A DNA stretch of 56,270 bases from Bryobacterales bacterium. GTDB lineage: Bacteria; Acidobacteriota; Terriglobia; Bryobacterales; UBA6623. A program made the position numbers and the translations under genes. Below are positions 9,051-16,295 of this stretch, piece by piece. Within the stretch, counting starts at the first letter, position 1. Each line of letters starts with the position of its first letter. The DNA lies in assembly GCA_028819235.1 (NCBI GenBank), contig JAPPMC010000107.1, positions 1-56,270 of the forward strand, written 5' to 3'. The notes under the pieces were generated by a model. That model made no database searches and was not told the origin of the DNA. It saw nothing but the letters and a program-made list of their open reading frames with translations.

Positions 9051-9359
9051 GTGTGGAAGATCGCTCTCGGACTGACCATCTCGGTGAGCGGCTGCGCCGC
9101 TTGGCTGGCACTGGACGAGCTGGCCTATCTGGCCCCCTACCGGGACGCGCTGCTGCGCACCCATGGCGGCGTCATCGCCGCCTACTGCTGCGCCTTGGCC
9201 TTCAACGTGTTCTTCGGGCTGTACTGGGCTTGCCGGAGGCTGGGGCTGGGAGACGCCGGCCGCAAGCTCCGGCGACTCGACGGCGAGGTCCGCAGCGGCG
9301 AAACGTTCGACGCCGAGCTCGCATTGCGGCTGCGCCGACAGGAAGAGGGCCGGCTGTGA
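9051..9359 (+). CDS. Small membrane protein of the conjugation operon, 102 aa
   Basis: The frame begins at GTG 9051, 3 nt after the virB8-like stop, and overlaps the next gene by 4 nt, so it is firmly part of the operon. Two hydrophobic segments (about 4-24 and 43-62) are followed by a charged amphipathic C-terminus (RKLRRLDGEVRSGETFDAEL). I recognise no family. Its position suggests a small accessory inner-membrane component of the secretion machine. Confidence 0.65.
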   Translation: MWKIALGLTISVSGCAAWLALDELAYLAPYRDALLRTHGGVIAAYCCALAFNVFFGLYWACRRLGLGDAGRKLRRLDGEVRSGETFDAELALRLRRQEEGRL

Positions 9360-10249
9360 GGGACCTCTTCGACGGGCTCGACCGCGACGGCGTTCCGCGT
9401 AGGGGTCCGCGCGGCCGCACCGCCAGCCCCCCGGGAATGCGCCCCCCGGCAAGAGAGGAGGGAATGCTGGACCGTCCGATCATCCGCGAGAGGCTCGGCG
9501 CCCCGGCCGGAGGGCCCCGGCCCCAAGCAAGGGCGGGAGTGGCCCGCTGGGGGAGGCACAGCCTCGCCGCCGACAGCGTCCGTGCGCTGCGCGCCATCGG
9601 CTCGTTCGGCACGGTCGGGCACGCGGATCTCAAGGCACTCTACACGTCGCCCGGGCGCGCGACGCGTTCCATCCGGCGCTTGGAGTCGGCCGGCCTGCTG
9701 CAAGTGGAGCGTTTCCGCCGCGGGCACCTCTCCTTCCGCGGGGTCACCCTGACTGCCAAGGGCGTCCGGCTGCTGGTTCGCTCGATCGATCCACGCGAGG
9801 CGGGCGACAGGCACGCCCAGACCTACCTTCGTGGCCCGGCGCGGCCGTCCCAAATCCTCCACGACCTGGCCGTCTACCGCGCCGCGCGCCAAGAGACCGG
9901 GCGCATCGAAGCTTCCGGCAGCTCGGTCCGGCGCGTGGTCACGGAGCGCGAACTGCAGGCGAGGGCGAGTCGCGTCATGCACGCAGCGCGTGCAGCAGGC
10001 GCCGACGGCCCCCAAGCCCGCGCAGCCGCAGCCAAGAAGGTCGGACTGAAGGTGGTCGGCGGAAAGCTGGCCTTCCCCGATGTGCGGCTGGAGACGGCTC
10101 CGCGCGACGGCGAGGAGGGCCGGCCGGGATCGGTGGACATCGAACTGGTCACGCTCAACTACCGGCAGGCAAGCCTGCGCGCCAAGGGCACGGCTGGATT
10201 CACCGTCTACCGGGTCGACGACCGCGGCGCCGTCAGCCGGGCGGCGTGA
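9356..10249 (+). CDS. Winged-helix protein resembling replication-relaxation (Replic_Relax) family
   Basis: This 297-residue protein starts at GTG 9356 (GTGA overlap). After a disordered basic N-terminus (about 1-70), residues about 80-140 form a winged-helix-like domain (SIRRLESAGLLQVERF, then LTAKGVRLL). The C-terminal half carries ERELQ, FPDVRLE and SVDIELVTLNYRQASLRAK, reminiscent of the E...PD...(D/E)xE pattern of replication-relaxation proteins with a nuclease-like fold. Such proteins occur beside relaxases or replication genes of mobile elements. No canonical relaxase is visible, so this protein or its neighbour could act in DNA processing at the transfer origin; that is inference. Confidence 0.55.
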   Translation: MRDLFDGLDRDGVPRRGPRGRTASPPGMRPPAREEGMLDRPIIRERLGAPAGGPRPQARAGVARWGRHSLAADSVRALRAIGSFGTVGHADLKALYTSPGRATRSIRRLESAGLLQVERFRRGHLSFRGVTLTAKGVRLLVRSIDPREAGDRHAQTYLRGPARPSQILHDLAVYRAARQETGRIEASGSSVRRVVTERELQARASRVMHAARAAGADGPQARAAAAKKVGLKVVGGKLAFPDVRLETAPRDGEEGRPGSVDIELVTLNYRQASLRAKGTAGFTVYRVDDRGAVSRAA

Positions 10250-11265
10250 GGGGGCGGCTGATGGCCGACGCCCGAGACTTGTGCCGCCAAGAAGCCGCAG
10301 GTGGCGCTCCGGACGAGTGTCGGCCAAAGGGACTCGAGCGGTTCGGCTACCGGCCAGCCGACGCGGCGTTCTTGGCCGCCGCAGCGCTGCTTGGCGGATT
10401 CTTCGTCAGGCGCCAGTACCGGGCCTTCACGGGAGCCAAACCGGGAGGAGCCGAGCACCGCTTCATGCGCGTCACCGCCAAGAACGGCCATGTGACGGTC
10501 TCGCGAGGCCGCCCGCAGCTGTGCCGGCTGCGCGGCGCCTCTCTGTTCCGGGCCCTTCGCTGTGAGAACCCCACTCGGGGAAACGGAAGGCTGCGCAGGT
10601 CGGTCAAGCAGCGACTTCTGGCGCTGGACTACTGGATCGCGCAAGACCGGCGCGCGGACTTCCTCCTCGGCCCTGCCGCAAAGGCCGCGCACTTCGCGGA
10701 ACTGGGCATCCCAGAGGAGAGCTTCCCCGCCGCGGCGCGCACCCGCAAGGGCGCCGTTCAGCGGTTTCCGGACCGCTTCCCCGTGAGGGTCCCGGGACCT
10801 CTGCGGCAGTCCGTCCAGTTCGCATACGCGCACGCTGGATCGACCGCTGCCGGAATGACGCGTCACCTGAAGCGCCACGCGGGCCTCGCCGCGGCCCTCT
10901 GGGCCCGGGGCATCCCCTGCGAGTGGGCCGTGCTGGCGGACAGCGAGGAGCAATTCCCGAGGCTGAGGAATGCCTGGCGGGCGTGGACACGCCGCCTCAA
11001 GCGCGACTGGTCGGAAATGGAGTACTTCTCCCTGCGGCTGCTGGTGCAGAGGCGCCAGTGGAGCGACCTGACGCGCGAGGCCATCGAGCGCTACGGCCAA
11101 TTGGCCACCCGGCACCGCGGGGCAGCTCCCGAGAAGCGATACAGGGCCTGGGTCCGGGAAGGCATGCCGCCCCGGACCGAGGGGGGGGACTTCAGCCGCG
11201 GCTGTTGCTGGCGGGAGGTCCTGATGGACTTCGACTACTCAGCCGCCGACCGGGCCGAGCGCTAG
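10246..11265 (+). CDS. Putative DNA-binding protein of the conjugation operon, 339 aa
   Basis: The frame starts at GTG 10246 (overlapping the previous stop) or ATG 10261. Near the N-terminus a helical segment, RFGYRPADAAFLAAAALLGG, is followed by FFVRRQYRAFTG, which looks like a winged-helix module; the remainder is basic and helical with no motif I can name. It lies between the Replic_Relax-like protein and the coupling protein, the place where relaxase or accessory mobilisation genes often sit. It lacks the HUH histidine triad or an obvious catalytic tyrosine cluster, so I do not call it a relaxase. Confidence 0.5.
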   Translation: MRGRLMADARDLCRQEAAGGAPDECRPKGLERFGYRPADAAFLAAAALLGGFFVRRQYRAFTGAKPGGAEHRFMRVTAKNGHVTVSRGRPQLCRLRGASLFRALRCENPTRGNGRLRRSVKQRLLALDYWIAQDRRADFLLGPAAKAAHFAELGIPEESFPAAARTRKGAVQRFPDRFPVRVPGPLRQSVQFAYAHAGSTAAGMTRHLKRHAGLAAALWARGIPCEWAVLADSEEQFPRLRNAWRAWTRRLKRDWSEMEYFSLRLLVQRRQWSDLTREAIERYGQLATRHRGAAPEKRYRAWVREGMPPRTEGGDFSRGCCWREVLMDFDYSAADRAER

Positions 11266-11270
11266 CGCCC

Positions 11271-13271
11271 ATGCACGAGGATCGCTGCAGGCAAACCGGC
11301 CCCGGGCCGCCAGGGCCGCCAGCTTTTCCGGGCGTGCTGGCAATGCTTGCCGCGGTGGCCGGCGCCTGTGTCTGGAGGTGGCTTTGGCCGTGGCCGTCGG
11401 AGGATCCCGTGATCGCCCTGGTCTCGTTGCGGTCGCCCTTGGCCGCAGACCTGATGCGCTGGGGATACGCTGTGGCAAGCATTCTCACGCCCTGCTTCGG
11501 CGTGCTGTTCGCGGCGACCCTGGCCGGACTGCTGTACGAGCGGCGCCGGCGGCGGCCCGGCACGACAAAGGCTCCCGCGTGGCCGGAGGATGGCGACAAG
11601 CCGCGCGTCGTCGTGGGCGAGGTCCACCGCCGGACCCGGCCCGGCCCCAGCCCCAGCCCCGGGTGGCTGGTCGTGCCGCGCCGGGGGCTGCACGCCGGCA
11701 CGGCCGTGTTCGGGGCGGTCGGCTCCGGCAAGACTTCCTGCTGCATGTATCCGTTCGCGCGCCAGGTGCTGGGCTGGCACGGAAACGACCCCGACCGCCG
11801 ACCGGGGGGTCTGGTGATGGAAGTCAAGGGCGACTTCTGCCACCAGGTCCGCCGCATCCTGGCTGATCTCGGCCGGTCGGATGACTACACCGAACTCGGG
11901 CTCGAGGGCAAGTGGTGCTACAACCCGCTCGAGTCCGACCTCGACGCGTACTCGCTGGCATACCAGATAGCGTCGCTGCTCAACCAGCTGTTCGGCAAGG
12001 GCAAGGAGCCCTTCTGGCAGCAGGCATCGACCAATCTGGTCAAGTTCCTGATCCTGCTCCACCGCGTTAAGGACGGCTACGTGACCTTGGCCGACGTGTA
12101 CCGAACCGCGATCGACCAAGACCTGCTGGCGTCGAAGATCAACGCCGCGCGTCAGGAGTTGGACTACCACCCGCACGCCCGGCTAAGCGTCGAGCAGTAC
12201 AAGGAGTACGTCAACACCCTGCCAGACCGCGACTGGCAGTTCGACAACGGCAGGGGAGAGACGTACGTGCCGGCGGACACGGAGCTGATCGAGGCTCTGA
12301 AGGAGCAGAAAGTCGAGCACCGCCTCGAAGAGCCGGAGCCAGCCGGCACGCGCCAGAGAATGCTCGCCGCGATCGTCACCTGGCACGTGCACGACTGGAG
12401 CAAGCTCGCCGATCGGCTGCGCAGCTCCATCGTGGAGGGTGTGAGCGTCTTCCTCTCGCTGTTCGACGAGCCGGGCGTCTCGGACGTCTTCTGCCCGCCG
12501 AAGTCGGCGTACGAGGAGGACAGGCCCTACCGGGGGCGGTGGGCCCTGCCGCCGCTCGCCGACGCCTTGGAGGGGGGCAAGGTCATCGCGCTCAACCTGC
12601 CTGTCGGCGACAATCCGGCGCTCGGACGCGCGATCGGCGTCATGCTCAAGCAGGACTTCCAGCGGGCGGTCCTGTCGCGCATCCCGCGCATCGAGGCGGA
12701 GCCGGACCAGCCTTGGCGCGACCTCCTGTTCGTCTGCGACGAATACCAGAACTTCGCCACGGCCGGCGAGAGCGACCCCGGTGGGGACGAGAAGTTCTTC
12801 AGCCTGTCGAGGCAGGGCCAGCTGGTTGCCCTTGTGGCGACCCAGTCCATCAGTTCGCTGCGCTCGGCCGTGCCGGGGGAGTCGTGGCGCACACTGCTGC
12901 AGACCTTCCGCACGCGCATCTTCCTGTCCCTCTCGGACGAGAGTTCCTGCAAGCAGGCCTCCGAGGCGTGCGGCCAAGTCGAGCGCCTCAAGGAGCAGTA
13001 CTCCATCTCGGAGTCGTCGCAAGCGGGCGTCGGGCTTCTCAGCGGCAAGGCCGGGGGCGGCAAGGGAACGTTCGGGGTGACAAAGTCCTACTCCGTGCGG
13101 CGCGAGCCCCGCTTCCCGCCCGCCGCCTTCGCTCAGCTGCGCAACGCGCAGGCCATCGTCACGGCCTACGACGGGCGCAACCCCCTGCCTCCGACCTACT
13201 GCTACCTGAAGCCCTGGTACCTGCCCAGAGAACTGGGCTACTTCGAGGCCCTCGACCAAGGCCGGATCTAG
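11271..13271 (+). CDS. virD4: VirD4/TraG-type coupling protein
   Basis: This 666-residue protein should recruit the DNA substrate to the secretion channel. Two N-terminal membrane segments (about 20-40 and 63-88) precede the RecA-like motor. Walker A GAVGSGKT is at 148-155, Walker B LLFVCDEYQNF has D490 and E491, and VALVATQSISSL follows as in other coupling ATPases. A TraM-recruiting-like C-terminal part follows. I chose ATG 11271; an upstream open frame is a shadow of the preceding gene. It is the last gene of the operon. Confidence 0.88.
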   Translation: MHEDRCRQTGPGPPGPPAFPGVLAMLAAVAGACVWRWLWPWPSEDPVIALVSLRSPLAADLMRWGYAVASILTPCFGVLFAATLAGLLYERRRRRPGTTKAPAWPEDGDKPRVVVGEVHRRTRPGPSPSPGWLVVPRRGLHAGTAVFGAVGSGKTSCCMYPFARQVLGWHGNDPDRRPGGLVMEVKGDFCHQVRRILADLGRSDDYTELGLEGKWCYNPLESDLDAYSLAYQIASLLNQLFGKGKEPFWQQASTNLVKFLILLHRVKDGYVTLADVYRTAIDQDLLASKINAARQELDYHPHARLSVEQYKEYVNTLPDRDWQFDNGRGETYVPADTELIEALKEQKVEHRLEEPEPAGTRQRMLAAIVTWHVHDWSKLADRLRSSIVEGVSVFLSLFDEPGVSDVFCPPKSAYEEDRPYRGRWALPPLADALEGGKVIALNLPVGDNPALGRAIGVMLKQDFQRAVLSRIPRIEAEPDQPWRDLLFVCDEYQNFATAGESDPGGDEKFFSLSRQGQLVALVATQSISSLRSAVPGESWRTLLQTFRTRIFLSLSDESSCKQASEACGQVERLKEQYSISESSQAGVGLLSGKAGGGKGTFGVTKSYSVRREPRFPPAAFAQLRNAQAIVTAYDGRNPLPPTYCYLKPWYLPRELGYFEALDQGRI

Positions 13272-13286
13272 TGCCCGGTTGAGCCT

Positions 13287-13370
13287 GAGGCGTTACCCCA
13301 AGAGACCGCCTGGTTCCTCGCCCACCGCATCCGCGAGTCCATGGCCCAAGACGACCCCATGTACTCCTAG
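13287..13370 (+). pseudogene. IS1595-type transposase fragment
   Basis: Immediately after the virD4-type gene, 27 codons read in frame as a fragment containing ETAWFLAHRIRESMAQ and then a stop. This matches the K-T-A-W-x-L-x-H-R-I-R motif region of IS1595/ISXO2-like transposases. No start and no remaining domains are present, so it is a remnant. Confidence 0.6.
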
Positions 13371-13829
13371 GGCCCCGTCGATTCCCACAAGTGTTGAGAT
13401 CGCTGTGAAACTGTAGATAGGGGTTAGCCAAACCCTCACACGTGCTGCTGAACCATTAATGCGCGGGCCGACCGGCTCGCTCGACTCATGATCCTCCCGG
13501 TCGAGCCGCTCGTCGAGCTGGGGCGAGGACGTCCCGTAGCTCCCGGATCTCCAACTTGATCTCTATGAGCGCGCTTTGAGCTTCCCGCGGCGTTGTTTCA
13601 ACCTTGCTGACTGGGCCCTCGATCTTGGCATGTGACTTGCCAACCCTCCAGACTGCTCTACCTGCATCCATGTGAGTTTCTCCATTCACGATTGGCGTTG
13701 GCCTCACCTTCGATGAGGTACTCCACCAATACCCATATTCCGAGCTCGAAGTAAGCGTCACACTACAGCCGTCCACCTCCTGCGTGCGGGGGTGGACATC
13801 AACACGACCCGCGCCTGACTGGGCCATGT

Positions 13830-14036
13830 ATCTCCCGGCTGCACTGCGAAAGGGACTTTACCAATGACGAGGATCGTTGTCGGGCGTACGTCAGGAGACT
13901 GCCACAGAATCTGGCAGGGCTGACCAATCCCGCCGTCTCCCTGAACCGCTGCCGGACGAGCTTCCCCTGCTTGCCGGTCGCGAAGCGCCGCCTCTCGGAC
14001 GGCCCGGACAAGGCCCTCCGGCTGATGCTGACGCAG
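13830..14036 (+). pseudogene. ISAs1-like transposase C-terminal fragment
   Basis: An open stretch contains SRLHCERDFTNDEDRCRAYV and then RRLPQNLAGLTNPAVSL, closely resembling the C-terminal block of ISAs1/H-repeat-type transposases (E-N-x-L-H-x-x-R-D-x-x-x-x-E-D, then L-x-x-N-L-A-x-L-x-N-x-A). It lacks a start and the N-terminal catalytic part; beyond about 14036 the translation becomes unrelated. Family naming is from memory of the motif. Confidence 0.6.
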
Positions 14037-14340
14037 CTGCAGCGACGCTGGCGAGCGTCGCGGCGGACTCCGCCGCTGAACCTTCGAGCACTGCTTCGAG
14101 GGCGGTGTGCCCAAACTGCGCCCAAGCGGTCTCAGCAACTGCCCGCAGCCGGACTCGGCACCCCTTCAGGACTCAATCCGCGCTGCTACCCGCACCAAAC
14201 CAGCCTGATGACAACCCCACCTGTATCGTGGTCGCTCGTCACTCGCCACACGGCCGGATAACGGAATGCGCCTGCCCCTTGAGGCTGTCCGGCCTGGGAG
14301 TGCAGGTCAGGACGCGGTAGAGTGCGGGCGGCAGCACCCG

Positions 14341-14381
14341 GCTCGCGAGGTTTCAGACTGTACTGCTGAAACCTCGCGAGC
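14341..14381. repeat. Perfect 16-bp inverted repeat with 9-nt loop
   Basis: GCTCGCGAGGTTTCAG at 14341-14356 is followed by a 9-nt loop and its exact reverse complement at 14366-14381. There is no T-run after it, so it is not a standard intrinsic terminator. It could be an operator, a recombination site or a transposon end. Confidence 0.8.
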
Positions 14382-14497
14382 GGGCGTACCCCTGATAGAC
14401 GGATACCGCACGTGCTGCTGTCCTAGCCCCGCCGCGTTTCCCTTGACGGTACCCGGTTCGGAATGATCGGTGCGTGTACTAGGCGTGCAGCCGCTCC

Positions 14498-14950
14498 GTG
14501 AAATCCGTGGCCCCGGAGATTCAGATATGGAGGCACAAGATCGGCGCGCACCGCACGATCTCTGGACAGTTGCCCGGGGACTCCCTCGCCGCGCTCCTGA
14601 ACTCTATGACGATCTCCGTCAGCTTTCAGAGCGGAAAGTATTTCGCGGGAGCGTCCGTGCATGGCTTTCCGGGAAGCGGTTCGGTTCGCACGCGGGCGCG
14701 GTCACTGACCGATTCGTTTGAAAGGCTCGCCCCGAGGTTTTGGCCCCGCAACCTCCTGCTGGACGGCGACGCCGAGGAGATCGCGAGGCGGATTGACGGC
14801 ATCGCGGAAGCGATCGGTACGCTGGAGCGGGAGCCACGTGGGACGCTCGGGCAAGATCCGGCGCTCAGCGCGGGCGTCATCGAGGAATCGCGCGAGATAA
14901 GGGACGCCTTGACCGGGAAGCGAGGTCCGGAATTCCCGAAGAGCGGCTAG
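14498..14950 (+). CDS. Hypothetical protein, 150 aa
   Basis: The frame starts at GTG 14498 and encodes a natural-looking protein with an N-terminal block IQIWRHKIGAHRTISGQLPG, a central FQSGKYFAGASVHGF and a charged helical C-terminus (DAEEIARRIDGIAEAIGTLE). The RHKIGAHR block resembles small uncharacterised bacterial proteins, but I cannot name a family. The start is uncertain, and the gene lies next to transposon debris, so it may be a 5'-truncated remnant. Confidence 0.5.
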   Translation: MKSVAPEIQIWRHKIGAHRTISGQLPGDSLAALLNSMTISVSFQSGKYFAGASVHGFPGSGSVRTRARSLTDSFERLAPRFWPRNLLLDGDAEEIARRIDGIAEAIGTLEREPRGTLGQDPALSAGVIEESREIRDALTGKRGPEFPKSG

Positions 14951-15026
14951 GAATAACGGTTTTCATCAACATTTTCGCCGTTAGTAGCCGAAAAGGATTG
15001 CGTTCGCAGACTGGAGTCGGTCTACT

Positions 15027-15239
15027 ATGGCCATGAACGGTAGGGAGTTCATCAGACGCGCCAAGCGGTACGCAGCGAGCAACGGCTTGAACTTCCGCTT
15101 CGAGCGCGGCAAGGGTAAGGGGAGCCACGACCAGCTGTACGTCGGGAGCCGGAGAACGACGGTCAAGCGCTCCGAACTCAGCAAGGGCCTACTGCGGAAC
15201 ATGATCCGGGATCTCGGAATCGAGAAGGAGGACTTCTGA
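15027..15239 (+). CDS. hicA: HicA-type mRNA interferase toxin
   Basis: This 70-residue protein has the HicA double-stranded-RNA-binding-like fold signature: NGREFIRRAKRYAASNG, then RGKGKGSHDQLYVG with the conserved histidine at position 34, and a basic C-terminal helix. HicA toxins cleave mRNA and are neutralised by the HicB protein encoded immediately downstream (1-nt gap). Length is typical. The pair follows transposon remnants, consistent with an acquired module. Confidence 0.85.
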   Translation: MAMNGREFIRRAKRYAASNGLNFRFERGKGKGSHDQLYVGSRRTTVKRSELSKGLLRNMIRDLGIEKEDF

Positions 15240-15240
15240 C

Positions 15241-15669
15241 ATGCGATATGCCTACCCATGCAAGATCGAGCGGGACGAGGACGGCGCGTTCGTGGTTTCG
15301 TTCCCGGACGTGCGAGGTGCCAACACCGGGGCCAACGACCGCGCCGAGGCGCTGGAGCTGGCCGGGGACGCGCTGGCACTGGCCCTCAGCATGTACGTCG
15401 CCATGCGCGAGCCGGTCCCGGTTCCGGGCGCTGCGCTGGACGGTCAGGAGATCGTCGCGGTGGACCCCGTGACGGCAGCCAAGCTGGAGCTTTACACTGC
15501 CATGCGGACGCAGGGCGTCAGCAAGCGGGCGCTCGCCCTGCGGCTGGGCCTGTCGCCTGCGGCCGTGGGCCGTCTGACCGACCTGCGCAATAACTCGCGC
15601 ATCGGCCATCTCGCCCGGGCCTTGGGAGCGGTCGGCCGGGAGCTCGTGATCGAAAGCCGTTCGGCATAG
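15241..15669 (+). CDS. hicB: HicB-type antitoxin with C-terminal helix-turn-helix
   Basis: The 142-residue protein begins with the HicB partial RNase H-like fold (AYPCKIERDEDGAFVVSFPD, then A-N-D-R-A-E-A-L) and ends in a DNA-binding helix-turn-helix (about 90-125: VSKRALALRLGLSPAAVGRL). It should bind HicA and repress the operon. An AAGGAGG site inside the end of hicA precedes its ATG. Confidence 0.87.
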   Translation: MRYAYPCKIERDEDGAFVVSFPDVRGANTGANDRAEALELAGDALALALSMYVAMREPVPVPGAALDGQEIVAVDPVTAAKLELYTAMRTQGVSKRALALRLGLSPAAVGRLTDLRNNSRIGHLARALGAVGRELVIESRSA

Positions 15670-15676
15670 TGGAGCC

Positions 15677-16089
15677 GTGACAGCGGAGATCCAGATCAAC
15701 CGGACCCCGAACGGCGACCCTCCCGAACACTCCCGGAAGGTCATGGCCCGGGTCGCTGTCATGCCGGAGATAGCCGTCACGACAGCAGCCGGCGAAGACG
15801 CCGTGGATTTCCTGCTCCGTCAGACAACCGAGAGGCTACGCATGTATTCGACCGGCCGGTGCCCTACCGCTACCCGTCGGGGGACGACGAGCGGGAGGTC
15901 CCGAAGGGAATCGGAAACCCCGGGGAACCGTGGGAGCCGGAAGACGCGGAGATTCACCGAGCGCAGGCGATCACTCCGGTGCCCGCAGCCGCGATACGCA
16001 GTAAGCTCGGGAGCGGTTGCGGGCTGGCGGAGGCAGTCCATTTGGTGGCATCGCTGCCCTTACCCCATCGATGCCCAGATAATCGGTAG
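15677..16089 (+). pseudogene. Possible frameshifted hypothetical gene
   Basis: From GTG 15677 the first about 55 codons look natural (MTAEIQINRTPNGDPPEHSR). Near 15835-15850 natural-looking translation continues only in another frame, which reads VPYRYPSGDDEREVPKGIGN and stops at 16089. This could be one gene broken by a frameshift, or two unrelated frames. No family recognised; low confidence. Confidence 0.25.
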
Positions 16090-16295
16090 GCTGACGCGGC
16101 CAGTGTGCGCCGTGCATTCAGTCGGTCAGCCAGCTTGCACCGGACGGAGAATCGTGCATCTGGCGTATCGTCCTCCCAGAAGCGGTTGAGGAACGGTCGG
16201 CGCTGGGATGTCTGAACGCCAGCGTTCGCGCCAGATGCGGGAGGGAGCGGGTTAGCATCAATGAGGGGGCGACTCGCCCCATCAGCCTTGGGCGC

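Larger units (their letters stand above)
13371..14497. other. Transposon-remnant region without intact genes
   Basis: Apart from the ISAs1-like fragment and the perfect inverted repeat at 14341-14381, I find no intact gene. A leftward frame at 13486-13671 with a plausible ribosome-binding site (GGAGA, 7 nt before ATG 13671) and a charged helical C-terminus is possible but unsupported. The region looks like accumulated debris between the conjugation operon and the next genes. Confidence 0.45.

Noticed and set aside
13486..13827. Leftward hypothetical gene of up to 113 residues
   Set aside because: It has a plausible internal start and helical C-terminus, but no family and no conserved neighbour; it lies between transposase fragments.
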